Shown here piece after piece: positions 44,801 to 53,127 of a stretch of 64,000 bases of DNA (the first letter of the stretch is position 1; each line of letters starts with the position of its first letter). Both the position numbers and the translations under genes were made by a program. The stretch is from assembly GCF_007678455.1 (NCBI RefSeq), contig NZ_VEEP01000008.1:159942-223941 (forward strand). Direction: 5' to 3'. The DNA comes from Cytobacillus oceanisediminis 2691 (GTDB lineage Bacteria > Bacillota > Bacilli > Bacillales > Cytobacillaceae). Below the pieces are notes generated by a model, which worked only from the letters and a program-made list of their open reading frames with translations, did not search any database and was not told where the DNA came from.

Positions 44801-44912
44801 TCGTCTCCATGTTCATCCGCGTACCTGAATAAATTCCTGAGACTGTAATGATGATCGTAAGCAGCCAAACCGCCAGTTTATTTCCAAGCACAAAATTGAC
44901 CAGATTTTTCAC
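41829..44912 (-). CDS. RND efflux permease (SwrC-like)
   Basis: The 1027-residue protein has the RND layout: two six-helix blocks (residues 10-30 and 335-510; 520-545 and 850-1000) and two large outer loops. The helix-4 motif GRVIDDSIVVVENIYR carries the proton-relay Asp residues. A glycine-rich insert (MMGGGSGGGLMYLIF) lies near residue 610. It matches SwrC/YerP, which protects against surfactin-like lipopeptides and other toxins. No membrane-fusion or outer-membrane partner is adjacent, as expected in Gram-positives. The promoter carries a TetR-type operator. Confidence 0.87.
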   Translation of the reverse strand: MKNLVNFVLGNKLAVWLLTIIITVSGIYSGTRMNMETIPNISIPYLMVMDVYPGATPEKVMDDVSIPIEKAVEGLEDVKYVYSNSYSNMSSIQVEYEYGIDMDEAKRALQSALDTVQLPEGAQEPTITAISMNMMPIAALSVSSTKEDIVELTSTVEDILLPKIDKIDGVASVTITGQHIEEVNLAYNEAKMAQFGLTEDKVKEMIQASNLGVSLGLFEFKEGEQAVAVDGKFTTAEQLKNMLIPVTPSESNPSPFVKLSDIAEIELVGKVQSISRTNGNDAIAIQIVKEQQANTVDVVNEIKDLIKEEQDKIDGLSIDVSLDQGKPIEESVTTMIEKALFGGLIAVLVILLFLRDFKSTIISIVSIPVSIFMALLLLNWMEITLNIMTLGAITVAIGRVIDDSIVVVENIYRRLHLKEEKLTGRALVREATIEMFKPILSSTLVTVAVFAPLIFVGGMVGELFAPFALTMTFALGASLIVAITIVPALSHFLFKKKLYGEKTESSHKEVGKLASWYKGVLNKSLNHKIITSLIAVVLLAGSLALTPIIGFSFMGSEEDKVMYLTYTPAAGELKEETIESIAEVEEKMLKRDDIDIVQVSISDEADQMSAMMGGGSGGGLMYLIFDPDMENFPDVKKEIEEYVFKIGQSGEWKSQNFGGMSMPENEISYTFYSEDLDKLTDAVKMAEGEMKGIKGLEDVSSSAEEAYVEYTFKVEQDELLQYGLTAGQIVMMLNPNKTKDTLTTIEKDGESLDVIVQQEQEKQPESVDDILDTEVPTAMGTTMPLSELVTVEKGTTMNTLARSKGQYYASVSGTVTDDDISKASAETQEAIDALDMPKGVEVGVAGVQADMTETFTQLGAAMLAAIAIVYFILVVTFREGVAPFAILFSLPFAVIGSFVGLLIADETISVSVMMGLLMLIGIVVTNAIVLVDRIIHMERDGMTMREAVLEAGATRLRPILMTAIATVGALIPLAMGSGGGGLISKGLAITVIGGLTSSTLLTLIVVPIVYEVLSKIFKKNRREIQED

Positions 44913-44951
44913 TATTGCACCTACCTTAATTAATCATTTACACACATTATA

Positions 44952-44980
44952 ATGTTAATGACTGACCGGTCATTTGTCAA
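44952..44980 (-). promoter_or_regulatory. Promoter with embedded TetR-type operator for the RND pump
   Basis: On the minus strand a perfect -35 TTGACA (44975-44980) is followed after 17 bp by TAACAT (44952-44957) as -10. The palindrome TGACCGGTCA (44963-44972) fills the spacer, a classical place for a repressor. Flanking bases extend it as ATGACT and CATTTG. The B. subtilis swrC homologue is repressed by the TetR-type YerO; no such regulator gene is adjacent here. Confidence 0.7.
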
Positions 44981-44996
44981 TTCTGTATGCACATTA

Positions 44997-45028
44997 AAAG
45001 ACCCACTCAACATGGAAAGTGGGTCTTT
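44997..45028 (-). terminator. Terminator of the small lipoprotein gene
   Basis: AAAGACCCACT pairs with AGTGGGTCTTT around a 10-nt loop, ending in TTTTAAT on the minus strand, 4 bp after the stop codon. Confidence 0.9.
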
Positions 45029-45032
45029 GGTA

Positions 45033-45182
45033 TTATTCATCATCTATTTCGCCATCACCAATCTCATCTTCTTCTTCCACATCTTCCAGCTGTTCATCAT
45101 CTTCAGGAGGAGCATCGTTGCCACACCCTGTAATAGAGAACATTGAAATCGCTAATAATAGCATAGCCAGGTACTTTCTCAT
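45033..45182 (-). CDS. Tiny acidic lipoprotein (49 aa)
   Basis: The start ATG 45182 follows AAAGGAGGTTTGTTTC, a strong ribosome binding site. The peptide starts MRKYLAMLLLAISMFSITGC, a lipoprotein signal with the lipobox Cys at residue 20. The mature part of about 29 residues contains 17 Asp/Glu (for example EDVEEEDEIGDGEIDDE). It has its own terminator, so it is a real one-gene unit. I do not recognise a family. Such an acidic tail at the outer membrane face could bind calcium or another cation (inference). Confidence 0.78.
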   Translation of the reverse strand: MRKYLAMLLLAISMFSITGCGNDAPPEDDEQLEDVEEEDEIGDGEIDDE

Positions 45183-45312
45183 GAAACAAACCTCCTTTTG
45201 AAAAGTATGTCCTGGTATATGGGGATTCTATGTAATTGGGATAAAAATCAATGATGATTTGTAATAAATATCTAAAAAATACAAACACTATTGGGAAAGG
45301 AGTGTATCATCG

Positions 45313-46305
45313 ATGGGAGAAATAAATGTGGGTTTAACCTCAACAGAAATATCGAATATATGGTCATCTTACTTAAAAAGCAGTATGGAACTTCGTTTTT
45401 TTCAATATTTTTATAGGACAGCTGATGATTTGGAACTGAAAAAGATATTAGAAAAAATGGTCGTTTTCTCTGAGAATAGCCTGAACGACCTAAAAAATAT
45501 TTTTTTAAAAGAGAATCTCCCTATACCGCTAGGGTTTACGGATAAAGATGTCAGACTCGACGTTGAAAAGTTTTTTTCTGACACTTTTATATTATATATT
45601 TGCCATGATATTACAATGCTTTCACTGACTACCTATCCGAGCGCTTTTCCGGATTGCACGCGCAATGATACAAGGGATTATTTTCAAGGGGCCATAGAAT
45701 TCACCATCAGTATTCAAAATGAAATTACAGACCTGATGCTGCAGCAGGGAATTTTTCTGAAATCCCCCCAGGTAGCTATGGACCATACCATTGACCTGGT
45801 GGATGAAATGAAATACTTGAACGGCCTATTTGGGCACTCCAGGCCTGTAAATGCACCTGAAATTGCAAACCTCTCAAGAATTCTCCATCGGGCGCACTTT
45901 TCAAAAATGGTTCTATTATCCTTTAGTAAGCTCGCCAGCCATAAGGAAGTAAAACAACATTTAAGCAAAGGAGTTGATGCACTCAATAAAGTGATGGATA
46001 CGCTTGAGGATACATTTAATAAAGAAAATATTCCTTATTCAGCTTCCGGTGATTTCAACTTTTTCGAAGTGAATCATTCACCTTTTTCTGATAAACTGAT
46101 GCTGTTTTTCGTTAATACCTGCCTCGGAATGTTCTGCTTCATTATGATCAATCAGGCTTTAACCTCAAGTTTACGGTCAGATATTGTAACCAAATTCACT
46201 CTGATCTCAGCTCAAATGAAAAAATTTTACGGAAAAGGCCTGTTGCTCATGATTACCGAAAAATGGCTCGAACAGCCGCCTCAGGTTTTCAACCGAAAGT
46301 CATAA
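45313..46305 (+). CDS. DUF3231 protein
   Basis: The 330-residue soluble protein consists of two helical repeats of about 165 residues (first ISNIWSSYLKSSMELRFFQYF, second EIANLSRILHRAHFSKMVLL), typical of DUF3231 in Bacillaceae. The family is predicted to be ferritin-like; possible metal ligands are not fully conserved here. Many spore-formers carry several copies. The function is unknown; a link to sporulation is only suggested by distribution. Start is preceded by GGAAAGGAGTG. Confidence 0.85.
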   Translation: MGEINVGLTSTEISNIWSSYLKSSMELRFFQYFYRTADDLELKKILEKMVVFSENSLNDLKNIFLKENLPIPLGFTDKDVRLDVEKFFSDTFILYICHDITMLSLTTYPSAFPDCTRNDTRDYFQGAIEFTISIQNEITDLMLQQGIFLKSPQVAMDHTIDLVDEMKYLNGLFGHSRPVNAPEIANLSRILHRAHFSKMVLLSFSKLASHKEVKQHLSKGVDALNKVMDTLEDTFNKENIPYSASGDFNFFEVNHSPFSDKLMLFFVNTCLGMFCFIMINQALTSSLRSDIVTKFTLISAQMKKFYGKGLLLMITEKWLEQPPQVFNRKS

Positions 46306-46306
46306 A

Positions 46307-46341
46307 AAGGATTCCTACTGAGCAATCTAGTAGGAATCCTT
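46307..46341. terminator. Bidirectional terminator between DUF3231 and the protease gene
   Basis: AAGGATTCCTACT pairs with AGTAGGAATCCTT (13 bp) around a 9-nt loop, one base after the DUF3231 stop codon. Confidence 0.93.
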
Positions 46342-46348
46342 AATTTAA

Positions 46349-48748
46349 TTATTCCTTTGTAACAAGGTAGGCTTTGTACTCTGCTTTTCCTGCTTGTTCT
46401 ACATATACTCCCAACACCCAGTCTCCGTTAGGAAGTTCAATACCATTTTGAACTGTGCCGTCCCATAGGAATTCGTGGTATGGAACCGGGGCATTCGTGA
46501 AAGAGCCAATTGTGTCTACAAAGCCACCAATGGTGCCATTTGGATTGAACACATAAAGATCATATTCTAAAACTTCTGCCCCGCCCGGAAGATAGGCACC
46601 AACATAATAACCATGATCGACTTTATCCATGAATGCACCTGTTACACGAGGGTAATCCGGCTCTCCGATGAAAAGGATCGTTGGCACGTCAAATGTCTCA
46701 GACCCATCAGAGACTTTAATGGTTCCTTCATAATATCCTGGGTCCAGTTTTGAAGTATCGACCTGGACATTGAAGTTCACTTGCTGGGACTTGCCTGCAT
46801 TCACTTTCAGGTTGTTGCTTGTCATTATCTTGATGCCAGCTGGATTTGCGGCAAATTCTACATCAAAGCTATAGGTCTTGCTTTTTCCTGAAAGGTTTTT
46901 GATTTCAAAGCTATTCTTTTCAACTTGCTTGCCGCTATCCTTCACAAACTTGCCGAAAGAGTGGCTGCCTGGAGCGACGAGTGTCTTTGTATTCAAAGCA
47001 TTAACAACTCGGATACTTCCTGCGCCTTGCGTGTTATGGGCATAAACTTTACCCGTAGCAGGGTCAATGACATCAGCTGCAGTGTTCATCAATGCAGCCT
47101 TTACATCTTCGGTACTCCATTCCGGGTTCTTTTCTAACAGCAATGCTGCAGCACCTGCTACGTGAGGAGATGCCATGCTCGTGCCTTGTAATGATGCGTA
47201 TCCATTACCTGGGTAAGTACTTACGATATTCACGCCTGGAGCCGAAACATCCGGTTTGATCATCCATGTCAGGGTAACCGGGCCGCGGGAAGAGAAGGCG
47301 GCCATTGTTTCGCCGATTTCCTTATCAAACTCTATATTAAATGAAATTTTATTATTACCTGCTTTTAATTCTTCAAGCAGCTTTTGGCCATCCGAAAGTT
47401 CGGTTTTAATTGTCGGTATGGCCATTCCAGGAACATCCGCATGCTCACCAGGAATATTGTTGAAAATAATAGCACCGACTGCCCCAGCCTTTTTGGCATT
47501 TTCAGCTTTGTCAACGAACGCTAAGTCACCACGGCTGATTAACGCGATTTTTCCAGTAAGGTCCTTGCCATTAAAGTCTTCTGGGTAGGCTTTTCCCACA
47601 AACACAAACTCGTATTCATCATCATTCAATGCAAGTAATTCTTTATCTGATGGGAAACCCATAACTTTAGCTGTCGGGTAATCCGCGCCCTCAGATGTGG
47701 AGATTGAAGCTTTATATTGATTGTAAGGCAATTGTGTCGCCCCTACAGAAATTGCCTCACGGGAGGTACCAGGGGATCCAACTGTCCAGTTATTAGGACC
47801 AGAGTTTCCGTTGGAAGTGACTGCTACTACACCTTCAGCCATTGCCCAATCCAGCGCAATGGAAGTCGCCCAGTCAGGGTTATTCAGTGAGTTTCCAAGA
47901 GACAGGTTCATGACGTCTGCACCATCTTGAACAGCCATTTCAATCCCTGCCACTACATCTTCTGTTGTACCGCCTTCCGCACCAAGAACTCGATAGCCCA
48001 ATAATTTCGCATCTGGAGCAACCCCCTTTATCGCACCATTCGCCGCTACTGTACCTGATACGTGAGTTCCGTGATATTGGCCCGCACCTTCCATTGGGTC
48101 ATTATCATCGTCAACGAAATCATGCCCTTTGTACTCACCAAATGCATGCGCAAGATCAGGATGAGTGTAATCAACACCCGTATCGATGACTGCTACCGTC
48201 ACACCCTCACCTGTGTACCCGGCATCCCACGCTTCGTTCGCACCAATAAATGGAGCGCTGTTCATCATGTTCGGACTGAATTCCTCCGCGGAAACTTTCT
48301 CTGCAGAGATGACTTCAGCAGTGTAATGAATATTCGGATAGACCGCCTTGACGCCAGGAAGCGCCATCAATTTAATAATTTCATTCGCTGGAAGCTTTGC
48401 TGAGAATCCTGAAAATACATAATCGTATTCCCTATTCACTTCCGCCCCTTTCACCGAGTTCTTAAGTGCTCCAATAACTTTGTTTCTTTCAGTTTTCAGG
48501 CTCGCCTTCGTTTGCTTCTTTCCTTTATGCTTCGCTTCAACAATCGATTCTGCTTTCAGTTCAACAATGACTGATGTCGGCCGTTTGGAGGAAAGTTCTA
48601 TATCCCCGAACAATTCCGCTAACGGCAATTCAGTCAATTTCGCCCTGGAAGCTGTTCCTTCATTTGCCGCTGCTCCAAAACCAAATGTTGATAAAATTAA
48701 AACAAATGCTACTACCGTGAGTAAAAACCTTGGGAAATACCTCTTCAT
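46349..48748 (-). CDS. vpr: Vpr-type secreted subtilisin-family serine protease
   Basis: The 799-residue protein has a Sec signal peptide (residues 1-28) and an I9 propeptide inhibitor domain (about 55-145). The S8 catalytic domain has Asp189 (VIDTGVDYTHPDL), His226 (HGTHVSGT) and Ser in GTSMASPHVAGAAALL near residue 530. A PA domain is inserted (about 375-480; GKIALISRGDLAFVDKAENA). A C-terminal beta-rich region (from about 620) follows. These match the Vpr minor extracellular protease. It has its own terminator and sits behind a 413-bp intergenic region. Confidence 0.92.
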   Translation of the reverse strand: MKRYFPRFLLTVVAFVLILSTFGFGAAANEGTASRAKLTELPLAELFGDIELSSKRPTSVIVELKAESIVEAKHKGKKQTKASLKTERNKVIGALKNSVKGAEVNREYDYVFSGFSAKLPANEIIKLMALPGVKAVYPNIHYTAEVISAEKVSAEEFSPNMMNSAPFIGANEAWDAGYTGEGVTVAVIDTGVDYTHPDLAHAFGEYKGHDFVDDDNDPMEGAGQYHGTHVSGTVAANGAIKGVAPDAKLLGYRVLGAEGGTTEDVVAGIEMAVQDGADVMNLSLGNSLNNPDWATSIALDWAMAEGVVAVTSNGNSGPNNWTVGSPGTSREAISVGATQLPYNQYKASISTSEGADYPTAKVMGFPSDKELLALNDDEYEFVFVGKAYPEDFNGKDLTGKIALISRGDLAFVDKAENAKKAGAVGAIIFNNIPGEHADVPGMAIPTIKTELSDGQKLLEELKAGNNKISFNIEFDKEIGETMAAFSSRGPVTLTWMIKPDVSAPGVNIVSTYPGNGYASLQGTSMASPHVAGAAALLLEKNPEWSTEDVKAALMNTAADVIDPATGKVYAHNTQGAGSIRVVNALNTKTLVAPGSHSFGKFVKDSGKQVEKNSFEIKNLSGKSKTYSFDVEFAANPAGIKIMTSNNLKVNAGKSQQVNFNVQVDTSKLDPGYYEGTIKVSDGSETFDVPTILFIGEPDYPRVTGAFMDKVDHGYYVGAYLPGGAEVLEYDLYVFNPNGTIGGFVDTIGSFTNAPVPYHEFLWDGTVQNGIELPNGDWVLGVYVEQAGKAEYKAYLVTKE

Positions 48749-49161
48749 TCCTAAGCGTCATCCTCTCAATTTTGAATAATATAAAACCTCACTCCTTTGT
48801 CTTAAAATTTGGCACCTCCTTCAGTAAAAAGAGTGAGTAAGTATCTATAAATCCCCTACCTATTACTAATTAACTAATCTCTCAAATTTCCCTTCAATTA
48901 GTTATCTAAAAATTCCGACTAATCTCGCCGAATTATTGAACACAAATGTCCAAAATAGTTGGTTAATAGACAAAACGAGCTTTTTTTATTAAAGATTCAT
49001 CAAAGTCCGATTCTTCAACTAGCATTACTTTTCTGGACACTCTTTCCAATTTCACTATTGTCTGTTTCAGTTAACAGGTGTAGTTTATAATTAAGTGCAT
49101 TTTCTTCATTCTTATAGGGGTTATAAGAAAAACAATTTCACAAAAAGAGGCGGTACATAAA
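48749..49161. other. Divergent promoter region between vpr and the symporter gene
   Basis: A/T-rich intergenic region with no gene. It should contain both promoters. Isolated TGTCC (48948) and GACA (48970, 49037) motifs are seen but not in the 52-bp rhythm. No recognised DnaA box is present. Confidence 0.5.
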
Positions 49162-50388
49162 GTGAATCTATGGAATTCATACAAAAATTCATCATTTATT
49201 TTAAAAATGACCATCGGCTTTGTTCTGGGGATATTAGCTGGTGTTCTGCTGGGGGCTGATGCGGAGTTCTTGAAGCCATTTGGCACGCTGTTGATCAAGC
49301 TTCTTAGTCTTATTGCTACTCCAGTAGTGTTCTTGACGGTTGTGCTGGCAGTCAATCAAATGAACCCTGCACAGCTTGGCAGGACCGGAGGTAAATTGAT
49401 CCTGTATTATGGGGCAACAACTGCTGCGGCTGTGTTGATTGGTCTGGGTCTTGCGTTATGGATCAATCCCGGGGAATCCTTGACACTCCCGAATACGACC
49501 GTAGAGAAACCTGCGACACCATCCATTTCTGATGTCATTTTCAGCATCGTCCCTGATAATTTCTTTTCAGCTTTCACAACCGGGAACTTGATGGCGATTC
49601 TGTTTCTGGCGATCATCATCGGCTTCACGATTTCAGGAATGAGGTTTTCCGGTGAGGAGAAAACCCAGCAATACGGGGTACAGCTGCAAACTTTCCTTGA
49701 GGCAGCCAATGAGCTGTTCTTCAGGATTTTAAAGGGAATCCTACTTTACGCACCGATCGGTATTTTTGCCATCAGCGCATCCACTTTTGGCACACAAGGG
49801 TGGGATACATTAACGTCACTACTGGAATTTACAGCGGTTTTTTATATTGGAATCATCATCCTCTGGGTTTTCGTGTACAGCGGGACTCTTAAACTGTTCA
49901 AGATCCCGGTCAGGAGCTTTTTCGCGAACACGAAGGATGCATATACAACGGCTTTCTTTACTTCGAGCAGCATCGCTTCCCTTCCAGTAGCCATCGAAAG
50001 TGCGAAAAAGGCTGGAATTTCCGAGAAGATGGTGAACTTCAGTTTGCCGCTTGGCGCTGTGTTCAACTCTGATGGCGGAGCACTAAGAATGGGTGCATCG
50101 ATTGTTTTTGCCGCCAATGTCACTGGTGCCAATTTCTCGCTGGTTGATTTCGTTACCATCATTCTTGTTGGTACATTGCTTTCCATCGGAACAGCAGGCA
50201 TTCCTGCAGCAGGGCTTGTCACCCTGTCAGTGGTACTGACGATGTTCGACCTGCCGCTTGAAGTCGTCGCACTGATCGCTGGCGTCGATGCGATCATCGG
50301 CATGGCCGGGACGGCTTCCAATGTCGTCGGGGACGTCGTAGGAGCCGCTGTAGTTGACCAATCTGAAAAGAAAGCAGAATTAGCTTGA
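49162..50388 (+). CDS. Dicarboxylate/amino-acid:cation symporter (DAACS family)
   Basis: The 408-residue protein has the DAACS/GltP layout with eight helices and two re-entrant loops. Family motifs include TSSSIASLPVAIESAKK (serine-rich loop 1), LPLGAVFNSDGGALRMGA and AGVDAIIGMAGTASNVVGDV (loop 2 region). It imports glutamate/aspartate, dicarboxylates or cystine with Na+ or H+; GltP and TcyP types cannot be separated here. The start is GTG at 49162 preceded by AGAGGCGG. A strong hairpin follows. Confidence 0.9.
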   Translation: MNLWNSYKNSSFILKMTIGFVLGILAGVLLGADAEFLKPFGTLLIKLLSLIATPVVFLTVVLAVNQMNPAQLGRTGGKLILYYGATTAAAVLIGLGLALWINPGESLTLPNTTVEKPATPSISDVIFSIVPDNFFSAFTTGNLMAILFLAIIIGFTISGMRFSGEEKTQQYGVQLQTFLEAANELFFRILKGILLYAPIGIFAISASTFGTQGWDTLTSLLEFTAVFYIGIIILWVFVYSGTLKLFKIPVRSFFANTKDAYTTAFFTSSSIASLPVAIESAKKAGISEKMVNFSLPLGAVFNSDGGALRMGASIVFAANVTGANFSLVDFVTIILVGTLLSIGTAGIPAAGLVTLSVVLTMFDLPLEVVALIAGVDAIIGMAGTASNVVGDVVGAAVVDQSEKKAELA

Positions 50389-50411
50389 TACTAGCAAGAA
50401 TCATAACAAGT

Positions 50412-50445
50412 AGAAAACCGCATCTGGAATAAGGTGCGGTTTTCT
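50412..50445. terminator. Terminator between symporter and amine-oxidation operon
   Basis: AGAAAACCGCA pairs with TGCGGTTTTCT around a 12-nt loop, 23 bp past the symporter stop codon and 5 bp before the convergent reductase stop. Confidence 0.92.
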
Positions 50446-50450
50446 AGTTT

Positions 50451-51410
50451 CTATAAATCTAATACTAAATGCCCTTCCCCCCGGGAAACAAAGCATAGAA
50501 TCGACTGATTTGTACGTTGTTGTTCTTCAGTGAGGAAGGAATCGAAATGGGCGACTTCCCCCTCTGCTACTTTCACTTCGCATGTCCCACAGCCGCCAAC
50601 CTTGCAGGAAAAAGGCAGATTGATTCCATTTTCACGGATCACATCCAGCAATGAACGATCCTTTGGAATTTCCAGCTGCATTCCGCTATTTTGCAGAGTC
50701 ACGGTAAATGGCCTGGCTTCTCTATTCTCGGGTGGAGCAAATCGCTCGAAATGAATATTGAAAGAAGGATATCCATAGCTTTTTGCCGTTTCGGTGAATT
50801 CTTCAATCATGTTTTCAGGCCCGCAAAAATATACATGGGTCCCAATCCGGTGATCTTGAAGAGAAGCTGGAGATAATCTATTAGAATTCTCATCCTCTGA
50901 AAAATAAAAATAGCATTCCTCTGGATAACGTTCCCTTAACGTATTGTAAAAAGCGCATTGTTCCTTTGTTTTCGCTCCATAATGCAGCTCGAAAGATTGG
51001 TTCTTTTCGGCGAGTTCAGCCATCATTGATAAAAAAGGCGTGATCCCAATGCCGGCTGCATAAAAAACATGGTGTTTAGCTTGAAAACTCATTGGAAAAT
51101 GGTTTTTAGGATAGCTGATCTTAACAATATCCCCTTCAATGACACTATGATGCCAGTAAGCGGAGCCGCCATTTGAAGGCTCGGCCAGACGTACGGCGAT
51201 CTCCATGACACCTGGCTCTGAAAGGTTAAAAACTGAATAATGTCTTTCCATTATGCCTGAAGGCTGCGGCAAATAAGTGATTATATGGGAGCCGCCGCCA
51301 AAGAGCGGGAGCTTGACGCCGTTCACTGCTTCCAGGGTGAACCTTTTAATGGTTTCCGTTTCCATTTTTATAGATTTCACTCGTACTTGTATTGTATTGC
51401 CCTGCTGCAA
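50451..51410 (-). CDS. PDR/VanB-type oxidoreductase (FMN/FAD and 2Fe-2S)
   Basis: The 319-residue reductase has a flavin domain (about residues 10-105; ERHYSVFNLSEPG) and an NAD-binding domain (about 110-225; YAAGIGITPFLSMMAELA). A C-terminal plant-type [2Fe-2S] ferredoxin domain has Cys residues in FSCKVGGCGTCEVKV and SILCFVS. This is the phthalate-dioxygenase-reductase type, which passes electrons from NADH to an oxygenase. It is the last gene of a three-gene operon whose other members resemble dimethylamine monooxygenase subunits, so it most likely supplies that enzyme. Confidence 0.85.
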   Translation of the reverse strand: MQQGNTIQVRVKSIKMETETIKRFTLEAVNGVKLPLFGGGSHIITYLPQPSGIMERHYSVFNLSEPGVMEIAVRLAEPSNGGSAYWHHSVIEGDIVKISYPKNHFPMSFQAKHHVFYAAGIGITPFLSMMAELAEKNQSFELHYGAKTKEQCAFYNTLRERYPEECYFYFSEDENSNRLSPASLQDHRIGTHVYFCGPENMIEEFTETAKSYGYPSFNIHFERFAPPENREARPFTVTLQNSGMQLEIPKDRSLLDVIRENGINLPFSCKVGGCGTCEVKVAEGEVAHFDSFLTEEQQRTNQSILCFVSRGEGHLVLDL

Positions 51411-51426
51411 TCTCAGTCCCCCTGTC

Positions 51427-51882
51427 TCATTTGATCGTTACATATCCCAAGTAAGCATCCAAACGGCGGGAATAATGATCCGAAACCTCGAGTTCCTGCC
51501 CACAGAACCTGCATATGACAATCTGGTTTTCCCAGGCTTCATTCTCGCCATGACAAGTACAGCATATTAACTTTTTCGATAAAAAAACCTTTGTTGCAGT
51601 CTGTATTTCCTGTTCGGAAAAACCTGTTTCAAATGCCAGCTCCTTTACCATTTTCACAAATTCCGCCGAACCGGATATGTATAGGTAGGTCCCCATTTTT
51701 TGCGTGCAGAACCAGGTTTTCAGCATGGGTTCCTGTCCCTCAGCGAAAATATGAAAATCAAAAGGGATTTTTTCAGACAATGCCTGTTGTAAAAGGTCGT
51801 AAAAATCCCCGGCACCCCCCGAATCCGTACAAAACAAGAATTTTCTTTTCCCACTCACTATTTTAAAGCTGCTTTCACTCAT
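51427..51882 (-). CDS. DmmA-like subunit of an amine monooxygenase
   Basis: The 151-residue protein resembles the DmmA family (dimethylamine monooxygenase subunit). It has a central GTYLYISGSAEFVKMVKELA region and a C-terminal four-Cys site (CCTCHGE and CRFCGQE), probably a zinc knuckle. It has no signal peptide. It overlaps the end of the upstream DUF3445 gene by 4 bp, and the reductase follows after 16 bp. The family assignment is from memory of domain layout and context. Confidence 0.7.
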   Translation of the reverse strand: MSESSFKIVSGKRKFLFCTDSGGAGDFYDLLQQALSEKIPFDFHIFAEGQEPMLKTWFCTQKMGTYLYISGSAEFVKMVKELAFETGFSEQEIQTATKVFLSKKLICCTCHGENEAWENQIVICRFCGQELEVSDHYSRRLDAYLGYVTIK

Positions 51883-52829
51883 CTCTTTTTCAGTTCCACC
51901 TCCAGATATTCAAGGACCGAGTTCCGGTACAAGGAAATACCTTTATATTCTGCGATGAATTCAGGAAGTTCCTTCAAGATTGCCGAAAATTGCTTTAGCC
52001 ATGGGGTATGCTGGATGAGTGATTCAAGGGGCAGCATATGTGTATGGATGGTAAATAAAATCCCATTGCTTTTTGGCAGCCGGAAAAGTTTCTGTACTTC
52101 TACCCGCAAGTGGACCAGTTCACCTGCATTTTCTTTTGTCACATTTTTTCGGGCCTTGCCCCATTCAGCGAATGTTTCAAGCGAGGTATCCAGCCGGTCC
52201 CCTGCCATAAGTGACCAATTTTTCCTCCACCATGGACTGCCTGCCTCGATTCTCATTAAAAACTGGAGAATGCGCTCATCAAGTGATCCATACTTGAACC
52301 CGGGAATTGTCGTATGGATTTCTTTGAACGACATTCCAGCATCAAAATACAACGACCAATTGGCTGGAAAGCAGAGCTGACCTGCATCCAGAAATAAATC
52401 CCCGTCCCGCTGCATCATCAGGATCAAATCTTCCTGCACATGCCGGCCGACAAAATCCAGCGGTTCAACGTCCAGTGTTGCCTGATTTCCAAATATGAAG
52501 GAATGATTCTCACCTGTTAACTGGTTAGTGAAAATCCAATGGTCATTGTTTGCAACAAGCTGGTAGTTCTCAGGATAGAAACTGGCCAGCTGGTGCAGGA
52601 TTAAATCCAACACTTCCCACTGGGCATCCAATGTATGTGGCATGGAGTGGTAACAGCGTTTGGGGTGATTTATCAGCAATTCTCTCTTCAGCTTGATGTC
52701 CTCTAAATAAGATTTTGTCACTTCGATGGCAATTGGTGGATTTAATGGTACCGCATTGTTAGAATATCTATATACATCCTGTTCACCAAAAGGATAAGGA
52801 AAAGGGTCCTTATTCTCAATAGAGACCAT
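51879..52829 (-). CDS. DUF3445 heme-dependent oxidative N-demethylase-like protein
   Basis: The 316-residue protein has features of DUF3445/HDOD (LICFPANWSLYF-type segment, here LCFPANWSLYFDAGMSFKEIH; FGNQATLDVEPLDFVGRHVQEDLILM). In methylotrophs this is the catalytic haem subunit that demethylates dimethylamine. It is the first gene of an operon of three. Start ATG 52829 follows GGAGGAATTAG on the minus strand. Substrate specificity (dimethylamine or another secondary amine) cannot be settled from sequence. Confidence 0.78.
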   Translation of the reverse strand: MVSIENKDPFPYPFGEQDVYRYSNNAVPLNPPIAIEVTKSYLEDIKLKRELLINHPKRCYHSMPHTLDAQWEVLDLILHQLASFYPENYQLVANNDHWIFTNQLTGENHSFIFGNQATLDVEPLDFVGRHVQEDLILMMQRDGDLFLDAGQLCFPANWSLYFDAGMSFKEIHTTIPGFKYGSLDERILQFLMRIEAGSPWWRKNWSLMAGDRLDTSLETFAEWGKARKNVTKENAGELVHLRVEVQKLFRLPKSNGILFTIHTHMLPLESLIQHTPWLKQFSAILKELPEFIAEYKGISLYRNSVLEYLEVELKKR

Positions 52830-52995
52830 CTAATTCCTCCTTTTCAGAATTTTTCATCTACTTATTACTATACAGAAGTTCAATGAGGAATTCATTACAC
52901 AAGGAAAAGTTGGACAAACTAATCTAGTGCAATGCTGTATAAATCTATCTTTTTTTTGAAATAATTATTAAGAACTAAAAACCGGTGTTTATCAC

Positions 52996-53049
52996 TTGAC
53001 ACTTAATAAGTTTTATATAATAATCGTTACTGTATTAGAATTATTCTAG
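52996..53049 (+). promoter_or_regulatory. ahpCF promoter with PerR box
   Basis: A perfect -35 TTGACA (52996-53001) is followed after 17 bp by AATAAT (53019-53024). Eleven bases further is TTAGAAT-T-ATTCTAG (53035-53049), a 7-1-7 dyad close to the PerR consensus TTATAATNATTATAA. Binding there would block the start of transcription, as at ahpC in B. subtilis. The PerR assignment is inferred from the match and gene identity. Confidence 0.72.
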
Positions 53050-53127
53050 TTTACCGAATAGTTAACTGAATTCATTCAGGAAAACTATTTCAAAAATAAT
53101 TCAACCATTTTAAGGAGGAAATTAATC

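Noticed and set aside
48948-49064. Possible fifth 52-bp array (TGTCC, GACA and TGTC motifs)
   Set aside because: The motifs are present but distances are 22, 67 and 55 bp, so the strict 23/52 geometry is not met. It could be a decayed relic, but chance is enough.
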